Positions 1-9,296 of a DNA stretch of 64,000 bases are shown piece by piece. A program made the position numbers and the translations under genes. The notes beneath the pieces are model-generated. The model worked only from the letters and a program-made list of their open reading frames with translations. It made no database searches and was not told where the DNA came from. Source of the DNA: Belliella kenyensis. GTDB taxonomy: Bacteria; Bacteroidota; Bacteroidia; Cytophagales; Cyclobacteriaceae. How positions within the stretch are numbered: the stretch's first letter is position 1; the number at the start of each line of letters is the position of its first letter. The stretch spans positions 186,001 to 250,000 of the forward strand of contig NZ_JAKZGR010000006.1 in NCBI RefSeq assembly GCF_022549675.1, read 5' to 3'.

Positions 1-411
1 CATGTAATTGTGTTTGCAGCTTGGGATAGGTATACTGCTGAGAGGATTGATAAAGTCTATGATTTCACCACTGACGAGAGAGGATTACCTCGTGGAAGGT
101 TCAGTTCTTACACAGATATGTTGAAATCCATCTATCTCAAAGAATCTGCCGAAGAAAACTTTGCTCATATTTCCCGACAGGCTTATATTGGTTTAGGCTT
201 GGCTTTGGCACAAGCAGCAGAGCTGAGGGTAGATTCTACACCTGCCGAGGGATTTGATACCCATGTTGTAGATGAAGTTTTAGAGCTGGAGAAGCATGGC
301 TTAAAAAGTGTATCCTTAATGTATGTTGGCTATGCCAACCCTGAAGAGGACTGGATTGCCTCAATGAAAAAAGTCCGAATTCCAACAGAAGAGTTTGTGA
401 TCGAAAAATAA
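1..411 (+). CDS. Nitroreductase family protein (5' end outside window)
   Basis: This is the C-terminal part of an NfsB-type nitroreductase, an FMN-dependent NAD(P)H oxidoreductase acting in the cytoplasm on nitro compounds or quinones. The reading frame is open from the first base of the window (first residues H-V-I-V-F-A-A-W-D), so the true start lies upstream. The stretch QAYIGLGLALAQAAEL followed by DSTPAEGFD is the typical C-terminal helix and loop of this family, and the end matches the usual terminus. Physiological substrate cannot be told from sequence. It is convergent with the acetylesterase gene, with a long inverted repeat between them. Family assignment is firm; substrate is open. 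Confidence 0.85.
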   Translation, partial: HVIVFAAWDRYTAERIDKVYDFTTDERGLPRGRFSSYTDMLKSIYLKESAEENFAHISRQAYIGLGLALAQAAELRVDSTPAEGFDTHVVDEVLELEKHGLKSVSLMYVGYANPEEDWIASMKKVRIPTEEFVIEK

Positions 412-417
412 AATCAG

Positions 418-530
418 CCACAGACGAACAATTCGCACTATTTCTCTTTACTTTATTCAAATATGCACCCATTGGGTGAAGTGATTTATTTAAGTTAGAA
501 AATGACCGTGTTTCCGGTGTTCATCTGTGG
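418..530 (+). terminator. Long-stem hairpin between convergent genes, terminator-like
   Basis: CCACAGACGAACA (418-430) pairs with TGTTCATCTGTGG (518-530), 12 of 13 positions complementary and the remaining one a wobble. The right arm is followed directly by a T-rich tail (TTTTTTATTTT). The 87-nt loop holds a small inner hairpin, CACCC (466-470) with GGGTG (474-478). It begins a few bases after the nitroreductase stop and ends just before the acetylesterase stop on the other strand. Confidence 0.55.
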
Positions 531-539
531 TTTTTTATT

Positions 540-2051
540 TTACTTCAAAAATGAATGCAAAGTGCTGTTTTCTAGATCTTTGATACCTTTTACAAGGGCT
601 TCAGCATTGAACTTAGCACCTTTTAGTATGGTGTGTGTATGGTCTTGATCATTGAAATAATGACTGCTGACATATTCAGAACCAAGGGAGTCGTAGCCAT
701 TTGAAATGATGTCGTTAAGGTCAATGAATATAGCATTTGTACCTGTAGCGGCCTCTTTGGCCCATTTGCCATAGCTTTCATTGGATCTATATACTTTTTC
801 TTCATTCCAGTTGTTGCGTGGAATGGGGGAGCATACAATCGGAGTCGCGCCTTTTGCTTGAGTATCCGAAATCATATTTCGTAAGTATTGACCGTAAGAG
901 TAAACTGTCTCATGTCTTTTGGTGATAGGGTTGAAGATGAATTCTGCTTCTAACCCTGAACCTTTGATTGTTCCTCTGGCTCTAGCTTCATCGTCTAGAG
1001 GACCACTGTCGTTGTGTCCAAATTGTATGATCACAAAATCTCCTGGCTCTATCCTGTCTACAACTTTCTGCCAGTTTCCATAGGTTTGGAATGTCCTAGA
1101 ACTAGTTCCACCCAGTGCGTGATTTTCTACGCTAATTTTCTCTCTGTCAAAAAATGGAGCTATAAAATCACCCCATCCCCAAAGACCGCCAGCTCCATCA
1201 CCTTGACCGTTTTTGACAGTGGAATCACCAACTAGGAGAAGTCGAGGTTTTCTCTTAGGAAGTAATGCTTGGAGTTTTTTATTTTCAATCGTTTGGAGTC
1301 CTTTGATTACTGACCAGGCATTGATCCTCGCACCAGCTTCATTGGTGTGGGTATGGTCTTTTTCAAAAAATCCTTGCACTACTTGTGGACCCCAATTATC
1401 ATATTGGTCCGCAACAATGCTGTTCAAGTCGATGAATGATGCACCAGCTTTTCTAGCAGCTTCCTTTGCCCATAGTCCAAAATCTTTATTTGCCCTTTCT
1501 ACATTATCATTGTGGAATTTATTTCTTGGGATCATAGATGCAACGATAGGGTATGCTCCTTTTGCTTTGGTTTCTTGTATAAATTTCATCAAATACCAAC
1601 CATAAGTATGAACAGTCTCTTGTGTCCCATCAGGCCAAGTTAAAGATTTGGTTTCATAGCCGATGCCTGGTAGTACACCTCTATATCCTGATCTAGTAGT
1701 GTCAGGATCGCTGCCTTCATTATGTCCAAATTGCATAATGACAAAATCACCAGGTTTAATAGATTCTAGTACACTGTCCCAACGACCCTCTTTTATAAAT
1801 GTTCGTGTACTCCTTCCTGCCATAGCGTGATTGTGTACTACTACTTCAGTGCTATCAAAAAACTCTTGCAGAAAAGTGCCCCATCCCCATTGTCCAGCTC
1901 CACCTGTTCCACTTTGATTGCGCACTGTAGAGTCTCCGATGAGGAATATATTGGTTTGAGTAGGTTGAATTAAAGCTGTCCTCATTGAGCTGAAAAGGAT
2001 GGCAATTACTACAAAACTAATGAAGTATGTAGTAGAATTAATTTTTACCAT
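540..2051 (-). CDS. Tandem-domain rhamnogalacturonan acetylesterase (SGNH/GDSL, CE12-like)
   Basis: A 503-residue exported esterase made of two complete SGNH-hydrolase domains of the rhamnogalacturonan acetylesterase type, which remove acetyl groups from the rhamnogalacturonan backbone of pectin. An N-terminal hydrophobic segment (about residues 9-22) looks like a signal peptide or anchor. Domain 1 has GDS at 39-41 (nucleophile Ser41), GHNE at 109-112 and DHTH at 232-235. Domain 2 has GDS at 275-277, GHND at 345-348 and DHTH at 470-473. Each domain therefore keeps Ser, the oxyanion Asn and the Asp-His pair. Single-domain members of about 230-280 residues are usual, so this is an internal duplication or fusion. 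It is divergent from the SusC/SusD pair at 2387-7854, supporting a pectin role. Substrate is inferred from family and context. Confidence 0.85.
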   Translation of the reverse strand: MVKINSTTYFISFVVIAILFSSMRTALIQPTQTNIFLIGDSTVRNQSGTGGAGQWGWGTFLQEFFDSTEVVVHNHAMAGRSTRTFIKEGRWDSVLESIKPGDFVIMQFGHNEGSDPDTTRSGYRGVLPGIGYETKSLTWPDGTQETVHTYGWYLMKFIQETKAKGAYPIVASMIPRNKFHNDNVERANKDFGLWAKEAARKAGASFIDLNSIVADQYDNWGPQVVQGFFEKDHTHTNEAGARINAWSVIKGLQTIENKKLQALLPKRKPRLLLVGDSTVKNGQGDGAGGLWGWGDFIAPFFDREKISVENHALGGTSSRTFQTYGNWQKVVDRIEPGDFVIIQFGHNDSGPLDDEARARGTIKGSGLEAEFIFNPITKRHETVYSYGQYLRNMISDTQAKGATPIVCSPIPRNNWNEEKVYRSNESYGKWAKEAATGTNAIFIDLNDIISNGYDSLGSEYVSSHYFNDQDHTHTILKGAKFNAEALVKGIKDLENSTLHSFLK

Positions 2052-2386
2052 TGATTTTTGATTTATTTTATTCCAAATGATTAAGCTACAGTCGTTTCAT
2101 GGGTGGTGAATGACGGCGTGGTTTTGATAAGATTTGCTACTTTTTTGACAGATAAATTCAGATTGAAAAATATGTTAAAGTTGAATTTATTGTATCCTGC
2201 TGTATCCTGATCTTTTGAGGTGAAGAATGATTAAAATCCAGTCAGGCATGACAGAACAGGATTGATTTAGGTATTCGTTCATTTAAATTTAAAAATCTTA
2301 AAAATGCCTTGACTTCCAATTAATAGTTGGATCAAAGTATCACTAAGAGTTTCCTTAACAATATACCTAAAATAAAACCAAATCTT
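2052..2386. promoter_or_regulatory. Divergent control region between acetylesterase and SusC
   Basis: This 335-bp gene-free region must carry the promoters of both divergent genes. I saw no perfect TAnnTTTG box on either strand. The most distinctive element is the direct repeat at 2191-2209, annotated separately. The 3' part (2281-2310) is very AT-rich. No gene was recognised in it. Confidence 0.4.
2191..2209. promoter_or_regulatory. Direct repeat TGTATCCTG x2, candidate activator site
   Basis: TGTATCCTG occurs at 2191-2199 and again at 2201-2209, a 10-bp period, so both copies face the same side of the helix. Direct repeats with helical phasing are what an AraC-type DNA-binding domain, such as that of hybrid two-component regulators, would be expected to bind. 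It lies about 180 bp upstream of the SusC start. The function is inferred. Confidence 0.35.
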
Positions 2387-5300
2387 ATGAAACAAATTTT
2401 ATTCCTGCAGTTTTATTACAGGATTCGAATGGTACTTATCATGGTCTTTTTAGTACCATTGATAGCATTCGAATCTTATGCAACTCCAGATAATCTGGAT
2501 AGGGACATTACAATTTCTGGTATCGTAACTGATAAGGATGATAATTCCACACTTCCAGGAGTAAATGTAGTGATCAAGGGTACTACCAATGGGACAGTTA
2601 CAGATATTGATGGTGCATATACCATTTCAGTACCAGACAATGATGCTGTATTGGTTTTCTCTTCAATTGGATATGTTACTCAAGAGTTTAGAGTAGGTAC
2701 TTCAAGCACAATAAATATCTCGTTATCAGCAGATTTACAACAGCTTGGAGAAGTAGTGGTAGTAGGGTATGGCACTCAAAAGAAAAGTGATTTGACAGGA
2801 GCTATCACCAGTGTAAGTTCAAAAACGTTAGAAGAGCGTCCAATCACCAATATTGCTCAAGCTTTACAAGGAAATGCTGCAGGATTGAATGTTTCTACTA
2901 ATAACAGACCTGGAGAGTTGCCAACAGTAAGAATAAGAGGTAACAGGTCTATCAATGCGTCAAATGATCCATTATACGTTATCGATGGTATACCAGTAGT
3001 TTCTCAATTAGGTGTGAGTTCTTTTTCACTTAATGATATCAATCCTAATGATATAGAATCTATAGAGATATTAAAGGATGCTTCGGCAACAGCAATTTAT
3101 GGCTCTAGGGGTGCAAATGGAGTAATTCTAGTGACGACAAAAAAAGGTAAAAAAGGGCAGTTAAAAGTGAATTATACTGCCACCGTTTCGCTAGACTCTT
3201 TCAGGGATTTGACAGACTGGATGTCTGGTGGAGAGTATGTTGATATTTGGAGAAGATCTTTGATTAACGGCCGGCTTTATGGTGATGCTAGCAACCAAGA
3301 TCTGAATACTCCTGCACAGCCATGGTTTCCAGATCCTTTTTTAGACCAACAAGTGATGGGCTTGGGACAGGATCCTATTGCAAGAGACATGGTATGGCAA
3401 GGTTATGAATGGGAAGAATTTGGTGTTACTCCAAGAACAAGACCTACTACAGCAGAGGAAAGGGCCTTGGGTTGGCCAGATCAAATCCCAATTTACAATT
3501 CAGCAAATGTAGGTAATCACAACTGGAGAGATGATGTGACCAGGCAGGGAATAACAAATGTACATCAAGTATCATTGTCAGCAGGAACAGAAAGTTCTAG
3601 ACTTTATTTGTCCTTAGGATACTTTAATCAAACTGGTGTTCAACAGGATCAGGATTTTGAAAGATTTACACTAAACTTAAATGGTGATGTTACACCAAAC
3701 AAATGGTTGACCTTAGGTTCTTCAGTGCTTGGTTCTTTTTCTACTCAGAACTTTGGGTTTATGGGGCCGAACACAAGCAATACTGGGTCTAAAGATTTGT
3801 ATTCTAGAGCTTCAGAACAATTTCCGTTTGCATTACCAAGAAATAATTCAGGAGAGTTGATTCCAAACCCAGGGGGGAATCTAAATTTATGGAATCCTTT
3901 GATGGACATAGATCAAGCACTCAATGAAAGAAGAACAGCTTCAATTATGGCAAATATCTTCTCAGAAATCACTTTCACACCTTGGTTGAAGTATAGGTTG
4001 AATTTTGGTGGTCAAGTGAGAAATTTCAGAAATGGGAGCTGGACTGGTCCAAACTCTTCCAATCACTTGACATTGAGGAGAAACACGGCAGGAATGTCTA
4101 GAGATGAAAACTTTTCATGGGTTGCTGAAAACCTCTTATTCATTGATAAAACATTTAATGATATTCACACTTTAGGAGTGACCCTGTTACAATCTTCACA
4201 ATACTCAAGAAGGGAAGGTATGGGTATGAATGTTTCTAATACTGTAATTCCAGCAAGTTTATGGTATAGCTTAGGATCAAACACCAACGGAAGGCCGGAT
4301 GGATACAACACTAGTTTCACAGAAAATACCATACAGTCATGGATGATAAGAGTGAACTATTCCTTAAAGGATAAGTATTTGCTCACTGCATCAGGGAGGT
4401 ATGATGGTGCTTCAGTGCTAGCTCCCGGAAACAAATGGGACTTTTTTCCTTCGTTCTCGGCAGCATGGAAGATGCAAGAAGAAGGATTCTTAAGAGACGT
4501 TAGTTGGATTTATGAATTGAAGCCTCGCTTTGGATATGGAGTTACTGGAAACTCTTCAGTCAACCCTTATACTACCACAGGTCCTTTAAGTCAAAATCCA
4601 TATATCTTCGGTGCAGTACCTGCGATAGGATTTCTCCCTCAACTTGTTCAAAATCCAGGTCTAGGATGGGAAAAGACAGCACAATGGAATGCTGGTTTAG
4701 ACTTTGGCTTTTTTGATGGTAGGGTCAAAGGTGCATTGGAAGTTTATGATATGACTACTACAGGCTTGATTTTTGGAAGATCTTTACCAGCAGTTACTGG
4801 TTATGTCCAAAAGTTCGAAAATATTGGTAGTACTAGAAATAGAGGTGTTGAATTGACACTGTCTACTGTCAATGTGGAGAGAAATGGATGGACTTGGCAG
4901 ACAGATTTTAACTTTGGAGCAAATAGAGAGCAAATCCTTGAGCTTGTAAATGGTGCAGAGGATATGATTGCCAACAATTTGTTTATCGGACACCCAATTC
5001 ATTCATTTTTTGATTTTCAGCATTTGGGGATTTGGCAAAACACACCTGAAGATTTAGAAGAAATGGCAAGGTTCAATGAGAATGGTCATCGATTTTATCC
5101 TGGAACTGTAAGAGTAGTAGATCAAAATGGAGATTACAGAATCAATAGTGATGATAGGGTAGTGGTAGGTTCTAGGCAGCCTCGATGGACTGGAGGTATT
5201 ACCAATACAGTAGGTTACAAAAATTGGACATTGAGTATGATGGCTTTTGGTAGGTTTGGACAAACTTACTTTGGTGGTATGCCAAACATTGGTGGTCCAT

Positions 5301-5686
5301 GGCCAAATGGTCGAGTTGAGACAGACTTTTGGGATTGGAATAACCCGAATGGAAGATGGCCGCTGCCTGTGATTGGTGCGAATGTGGAAAATATTGTCAA
5401 CCCATTGCAATTCAATACTGCTTCCTTTGTGACTATCAGACACATCTCTTTGGGGTATGATGTGCCAGTGACAGCAGCTCAAAGATTCGGAATGAGTAAT
5501 TTGAACATTAATGTACAAGTGGTAAACCCATTCATCTTTGGAGGTGACCTTGTCAGATGGGGGATCAATCCAGATGATGATACTTCATGGGAATTGAGAA
5601 ATGGCCAAGGTGATCCACTTGGTGGATTAAACAACAACAGGGTATTGCCTCAAAGTTTTGTTTTTACATTGAGAGCTGGTTTTTAA
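2387..5686 (+). CDS. SusC/RagA-like TonB-dependent outer membrane transporter
   Basis: A 1099-residue outer-membrane transporter that imports oligosaccharides together with its SusD lid. The frame also opens at a TTG at 2327, but ATG 2387 gives a normal N-terminus with a hydrophobic export signal ending near ESYAT; ATG 2429 is another possibility. A carboxypeptidase-regulatory-like beta domain (about 43-115) is followed by the SusC signature VVVVGYGTQKKSDLTG (about 123-138), the TonB plug to about residue 255 and the barrel, ending in Phe. There is no STN domain, so it is not a sigma/anti-sigma signal transducer. The SusD gene starts 20 bp downstream. The neighbouring acetylesterase suggests rhamnogalacturonan oligosaccharides as cargo, which is inference. 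Confidence 0.93.
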   Translation: MKQILFLQFYYRIRMVLIMVFLVPLIAFESYATPDNLDRDITISGIVTDKDDNSTLPGVNVVIKGTTNGTVTDIDGAYTISVPDNDAVLVFSSIGYVTQEFRVGTSSTINISLSADLQQLGEVVVVGYGTQKKSDLTGAITSVSSKTLEERPITNIAQALQGNAAGLNVSTNNRPGELPTVRIRGNRSINASNDPLYVIDGIPVVSQLGVSSFSLNDINPNDIESIEILKDASATAIYGSRGANGVILVTTKKGKKGQLKVNYTATVSLDSFRDLTDWMSGGEYVDIWRRSLINGRLYGDASNQDLNTPAQPWFPDPFLDQQVMGLGQDPIARDMVWQGYEWEEFGVTPRTRPTTAEERALGWPDQIPIYNSANVGNHNWRDDVTRQGITNVHQVSLSAGTESSRLYLSLGYFNQTGVQQDQDFERFTLNLNGDVTPNKWLTLGSSVLGSFSTQNFGFMGPNTSNTGSKDLYSRASEQFPFALPRNNSGELIPNPGGNLNLWNPLMDIDQALNERRTASIMANIFSEITFTPWLKYRLNFGGQVRNFRNGSWTGPNSSNHLTLRRNTAGMSRDENFSWVAENLLFIDKTFNDIHTLGVTLLQSSQYSRREGMGMNVSNTVIPASLWYSLGSNTNGRPDGYNTSFTENTIQSWMIRVNYSLKDKYLLTASGRYDGASVLAPGNKWDFFPSFSAAWKMQEEGFLRDVSWIYELKPRFGYGVTGNSSVNPYTTTGPLSQNPYIFGAVPAIGFLPQLVQNPGLGWEKTAQWNAGLDFGFFDGRVKGALEVYDMTTTGLIFGRSLPAVTGYVQKFENIGSTRNRGVELTLSTVNVERNGWTWQTDFNFGANREQILELVNGAEDMIANNLFIGHPIHSFFDFQHLGIWQNTPEDLEEMARFNENGHRFYPGTVRVVDQNGDYRINSDDRVVVGSRQPRWTGGITNTVGYKNWTLSMMAFGRFGQTYFGGMPNIGGPWPNGRVETDFWDWNNPNGRWPLPVIGANVENIVNPLQFNTASFVTIRHISLGYDVPVTAAQRFGMSNLNINVQVVNPFIFGGDLVRWGINPDDDTSWELRNGQGDPLGGLNNNRVLPQSFVFTLRAGF

Positions 5687-5706
5687 TCGTTTAAAAGAGA
5701 ATTGAA

Positions 5707-7854
5707 ATGAAAAAATATATAAAATTAATTACTCTGACAGCGATGACATTGTTCTATTCCTGTCAAGATTTCTTGGATGAAAGACAAGTTTCAAACTTGA
5801 CCCAAGATTATTTCAATGATGAAAATGGTCTTGAATCCCTTATTAATGGCCTTTATGTTTACGCAAGGGTAAAACACGAGTGGGAGGCTAACGGTGCGCG
5901 ACTTACACTTGCAGAAACTGACGCTTACATGACTTCTGCTCCTGCTTGGGCTAGAATGGAAGTAGGTGTCTATGGTAACGATTTGAGTAATATTGCGAAT
6001 AACATGTTTAATTACCTTGGAAATGCCAATGCCTCTTTTGCTCCTATGGGTGCATATCCTCATATCAATAACTGCAATATTGCTTTAGATGTACTAGAAA
6101 ATATTGCTCCAGGAGTATTTGGAACCAATCAGTCTTTTGCTAATCAAAGAAAAGCTGAGATATTGTTTTTGAGATCTTGGGCATTTTATTTGGTTTCGAA
6201 TCAACTAGGCGATATTCCATTGCTTTTGACTCCTAGGAGACAAGATGATGGGATTTATTACTATCCAAAGTCGTCTATGGAAGATGTCTATAACCAAATG
6301 ATAACTGATTTGACATTTGCTTATGATAACCTTCCGACGAGTTCCGCCCGTGGAAGAGTGACGAAATGGGCCGCAGGACATTTTTTAGCAAAACTTTATC
6401 TTAATCGAGCTCAAGGTGCTGAATTTCAAAATAGTTCTGAAGAGTCTTTGAGAATGTTGTACAAGGGTACTAATGCGAATGATTTGGATAATGCAATAGC
6501 CATATCCACTGAAGTAATCAATGGAGTAGGAGGGTTGGCTCCAGATTATTGGACGCTTTTTGATCCGGCAGTGTCTGAGTCAAACCCACATCCGGAAGTG
6601 TTGTGGGCTGCACAATTTGATACTAACATTGGTTTGAATGGCAGATTTGGGGGTAATAGGTCTGTAAATTACCACATAGGAAACTATACAGAGCAATCTG
6701 GTGTGAATAGATCGATGATTTATGGAAGACCTTTTGGTACTTTTAAGCCAACAGATCATGGATATGATAATTTTAAAGATAAAATGCATGACTCAAGGTA
6801 TGCCAAAACTTTCCAACATGAATACATAGGGAATATGGGGTCAAACACCACCTCATTTAGATGGACAGATGCTACTGCAGCATGGTGGAATGCCAATAAA
6901 CCAGCAGACCAACCTGAAGTAAGATCAGGGGATATTAGAATTCAAAACGGTAGAAGAGCGATAATTTACCTTGAAAATGATAAGGAAAATGCTCTTGATT
7001 CGATGGAAGTAATGAGCCAACCGTTTCAGTTTTTGGTTAGATGGGTGAGATCTGCTGCTACTGGAAATTATTACTATAGGTTATTCATTAATGGAGCTAA
7101 TTTAGGTTTGGCTACTCAGACAGCACCTTATCTTTCAGTAAAGAAGTTTACTGATCCAACTAGAGGAGGCTCAACAGATGAAAGTAATTTTAACTCAGAG
7201 AATGGTACTAGAGATGCTATTCTTATGCGATTAGCAGAGACTTACTTGATACGAGCAGAGGCATATGGTAGACGCGGGGATTATGCCTCCGCTGTGGCTG
7301 ATATCAATGTCTTAAGACAAAGGGCGGCATTCAAAGGTGGGGAAAACAGACCTTCTTCTATTGTGCAATGGTATCCTGAGGCTAATGAATTGGATAACTC
7401 TGAGCTTGAAGCTCCTTATGCTGCGCTTGGTGATTCATATGATCGAATTATGGTTACTGAAAACCACTTTACGCCAGGTACTATAGAAGCAAATAGAGAA
7501 GGGTATATACCTACTGTAAGTACTAAAAGAGATATGTTTATCCATTTTATCTATAATGAAAAAAATAGAGAGTTTCTAGGAGAAGGAATCATGTGGGAAG
7601 ACTTACATAACGCTGGCATCCTATATGACAGGGTTATGCATTTTAATCAAATGGCTTCCAATAGGACGGGGCTGTGGCCCGTAGCAGCTAATACAGCAGG
7701 AGGAAATGGTCAAAATGGTAATGGAAAGGGTCAAATGCAAAGATTTCATACTTTCAGACCCTGGCCTTTCAATTATCTTATTCAATTGACCGATCAAAAC
7801 GGTCAGCCCCTAGATCAAACAGCAAGAAATGAATATCAAAATCCTGGTTATTAA
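5707..7854 (+). CDS. SusD/RagB-like surface glycan-binding lipoprotein (long form)
   Basis: A 715-residue SusD homologue, the surface lid of the SusC transporter encoded immediately upstream. The signal ends in LFYSC with lipobox Cys19, followed by the classical start QDFLDE. TPR-like helices carry the usual SusD phrases, such as RAEILFLRSWAFYLV-like sequence near residues 150-165 and RLAETYLIRAEAYGRRGDY near 510, and the protein ends in NPGY as is usual. Typical SusD proteins are about 480-620 residues; this one is longer, with extra sequence in the middle (about 390-480) and a Gly/Asn-rich stretch near the end. Ligand is not determinable from sequence. A strong terminator follows the gene. 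Confidence 0.92.
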   Translation: MKKYIKLITLTAMTLFYSCQDFLDERQVSNLTQDYFNDENGLESLINGLYVYARVKHEWEANGARLTLAETDAYMTSAPAWARMEVGVYGNDLSNIANNMFNYLGNANASFAPMGAYPHINNCNIALDVLENIAPGVFGTNQSFANQRKAEILFLRSWAFYLVSNQLGDIPLLLTPRRQDDGIYYYPKSSMEDVYNQMITDLTFAYDNLPTSSARGRVTKWAAGHFLAKLYLNRAQGAEFQNSSEESLRMLYKGTNANDLDNAIAISTEVINGVGGLAPDYWTLFDPAVSESNPHPEVLWAAQFDTNIGLNGRFGGNRSVNYHIGNYTEQSGVNRSMIYGRPFGTFKPTDHGYDNFKDKMHDSRYAKTFQHEYIGNMGSNTTSFRWTDATAAWWNANKPADQPEVRSGDIRIQNGRRAIIYLENDKENALDSMEVMSQPFQFLVRWVRSAATGNYYYRLFINGANLGLATQTAPYLSVKKFTDPTRGGSTDESNFNSENGTRDAILMRLAETYLIRAEAYGRRGDYASAVADINVLRQRAAFKGGENRPSSIVQWYPEANELDNSELEAPYAALGDSYDRIMVTENHFTPGTIEANREGYIPTVSTKRDMFIHFIYNEKNREFLGEGIMWEDLHNAGILYDRVMHFNQMASNRTGLWPVAANTAGGNGQNGNGKGQMQRFHTFRPWPFNYLIQLTDQNGQPLDQTARNEYQNPGY

Positions 7855-7886
7855 CCTTAATAATTGAGTTAACTAGAATTAATTTC

Positions 7887-7923
7887 AAAGCGGCAAAAAT
7901 CTAGGTTTTTGCCGCTTTTTTTT
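7887..7923 (+). terminator. Intrinsic terminator after SusD
   Basis: A perfect 13-bp stem: AAAGCGGCAAAAA (7887-7899) pairs with TTTTTGCCGCTTT (7906-7918), loop of 6 nt, followed by a T run to 7923. It ends the SusC-SusD transcript. Confidence 0.9.
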
Positions 7924-7933
7924 CAATTATTTG

Positions 7934-7980
7934 CGCAATCAAATAATTGCGTATATATTTGCAATCAAATGATAGCAAAT
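7934..7980. promoter_or_regulatory. arsR-type promoter with two palindromic operator candidates
   Basis: A -7 box TATATTTG (7954-7961) matches the Bacteroidota consensus TAnnTTTG, with TTG at 7931-7933 as a possible -33 element. Palindrome 1 is CGCAAT (7934-7939), 6-nt spacer, ATTGCG (7946-7951). Palindrome 2 spans 7957-7980: ATTTGCAATCA and TGATAGCAAAT match as inverted arms at 10 of 11 positions. Both overlap or flank the -7 box, as expected for an autorepressing ArsR protein. The predicted start of transcription is near 7967. Confidence 0.55.
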
Positions 7981-7986
7981 AGAGGT

Positions 7987-8313
7987 ATGAAGATTAGAAG
8001 AGATGTGTTTCAGGCAATTGCAGACCCCACAAGAAGGGCAATTATCATGCTTTTGACAGCAGGAGCTTTGACTCCCAATGGAATTGCAGAACATTTTGAG
8101 TCCAGCAGACAGGCTGTTTCCAAGCATCTTCAGATATTGTCTGAGTGTGAAATCGTACAGCAAGTCCAACAAGGGAGAGAGATTTTTTATCATTTGAATG
8201 CAGAAAAGGTGAAGGAAGTAGAAAAATGGCTTGAGCAATTTAAGCAGCTATTAGCAAAGAGATTTGATCAATTAGACCAGGTATTAGAACAACTTAAACC
8301 CAATAACAAATGA
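7987..8313 (+). CDS. ArsR-family winged-helix transcriptional regulator
   Basis: A 108-residue DNA-binding regulator of the ArsR/SmtB fold, of the group that partners SRPBCC (AHSA1-like) genes. The frame is open upstream, but ATG 7987 is preferred because it gives the family N-terminus [19 protein letters not shown] and the upstream sequence holds the promoter. The winged-helix segment is about residues 15-80, with recognition helix [13 protein letters not shown]. No cysteine pair typical of metal-sensing ArsR proteins is present, so metal sensing is unlikely. Its stop overlaps the next gene's start (ATGA at 8310-8313), showing translational coupling. Probably autoregulated through the palindromes upstream. 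The ligand or signal is unknown. Confidence 0.88.
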   Translation: MKIRRDVFQAIADPTRRAIIMLLTAGALTPNGIAEHFESSRQAVSKHLQILSECEIVQQVQQGREIFYHLNAEKVKEVEKWLEQFKQLLAKRFDQLDQVLEQLKPNNK

Positions 8314-9278
8314 AAAAAGCTATTTTATTTAACTTTGATGTTGATAAAGCCAATAATCAAATCAAAGTACAGCGGTCTTTTAATGCTCCTCGAGACCTTG
8401 TATGGACTGCATGGACTGAAGCTGAAATTTTGGACCAGTGGTGGGCGCCTAAGCCATGGAATGCTAAGACCAAATCCATGGATTTTAGAGAGGGTGGGTA
8501 TTGGATTTATGCCATGGTCAGCCCCGAGGGAGAGAAGCATTGGAGTAGAGTAGATTATATCAAAATCACACCAAAGGAACACTTTACAGCTATTGATGGA
8601 TTTTGTGATGAGGATGGGGACTTTAATGCTTCATTGCCCCGGAATAAGTGGGAAAATGATTTTCAAGACCGTGGTGATGAAACTTTGGTCGATATGCTTC
8701 TGAGTTTTGACTCTTTAGAAGACTTAGAGAAAATTATAGAGATGGGATTCAAAGAAGGATTCGCCGCAGGACTCGAAAATCTAGACCAATATATCGAATC
8801 TCAATTCAAGTTGAGACACCAAAACAAGACTAGCAATAAAGCTAGGGTTTCAAGTTATTTAAACTTTGGGGGAAATACGGAAGAGGTTTTTACTTTTTAT
8901 AGGAATGTGTTCCAATCTGAATTTGTCAATGGCATTCAGCGGTTTGGAGACGTCCCTGAAGATCCCAATCAACCACCCATGGCTGAGTCAGTTAAGAAAA
9001 TGGTTTTGCATATAGAGCTTCCTATTCTCGGAGGTCACATACTCATGGGAACTGATGCGCCAGAGGAATTCGGGATGAAAGTGATCAAAGGGAACAATAT
9101 GCATATCAATTTAGAACCTGAATCTAGGGAAGAAGCTAAGCGAATCTTTGATGAACTTTCGGAAGGAGGAGTCGTGGAAATGCCCATTCAAGACATGTTT
9201 TGGGGTGCCTATTATGGAAGTTTTCAGGATAAATATGGTATCAATTGGATGGTCAATTATCAAGAAGGAAGGTCTTAA
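8310..9278 (+). CDS. SRPBCC (AHSA1-like) and VOC (PhnB-like) fusion protein
   Basis: A 322-residue cytoplasmic protein joining two ligand-binding folds. Residues about 10-165 form an AHSA1/START-like SRPBCC domain (start [17 protein letters not shown], then WWAPKPW). Residues about 178-320 form a vicinal-oxygen-chelate domain of the PhnB / 3-demethylubiquinone-like type ([21 protein letters not shown] to [11 protein letters not shown]). The two families are often adjacent separate genes; here they are one polypeptide. It is translationally coupled to the ArsR gene. The ATG overlaps the ArsR stop. The role is probably binding or modifying a small molecule that the ArsR protein responds to, which is inference; no substrate can be assigned. 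Confidence 0.82.
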   Translation: MKKAILFNFDVDKANNQIKVQRSFNAPRDLVWTAWTEAEILDQWWAPKPWNAKTKSMDFREGGYWIYAMVSPEGEKHWSRVDYIKITPKEHFTAIDGFCDEDGDFNASLPRNKWENDFQDRGDETLVDMLLSFDSLEDLEKIIEMGFKEGFAAGLENLDQYIESQFKLRHQNKTSNKARVSSYLNFGGNTEEVFTFYRNVFQSEFVNGIQRFGDVPEDPNQPPMAESVKKMVLHIELPILGGHILMGTDAPEEFGMKVIKGNNMHINLEPESREEAKRIFDELSEGGVVEMPIQDMFWGAYYGSFQDKYGINWMVNYQEGRS

Positions 9279-9296
9279 TTTAAAAAAACATTAATC

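Noticed and set aside
2327-2386. TTG start giving a 20-residue longer SusC
   Set aside because: The longer form puts a charged, non-signal stretch before the export signal; ATG 2387 gives a normal N-terminus.
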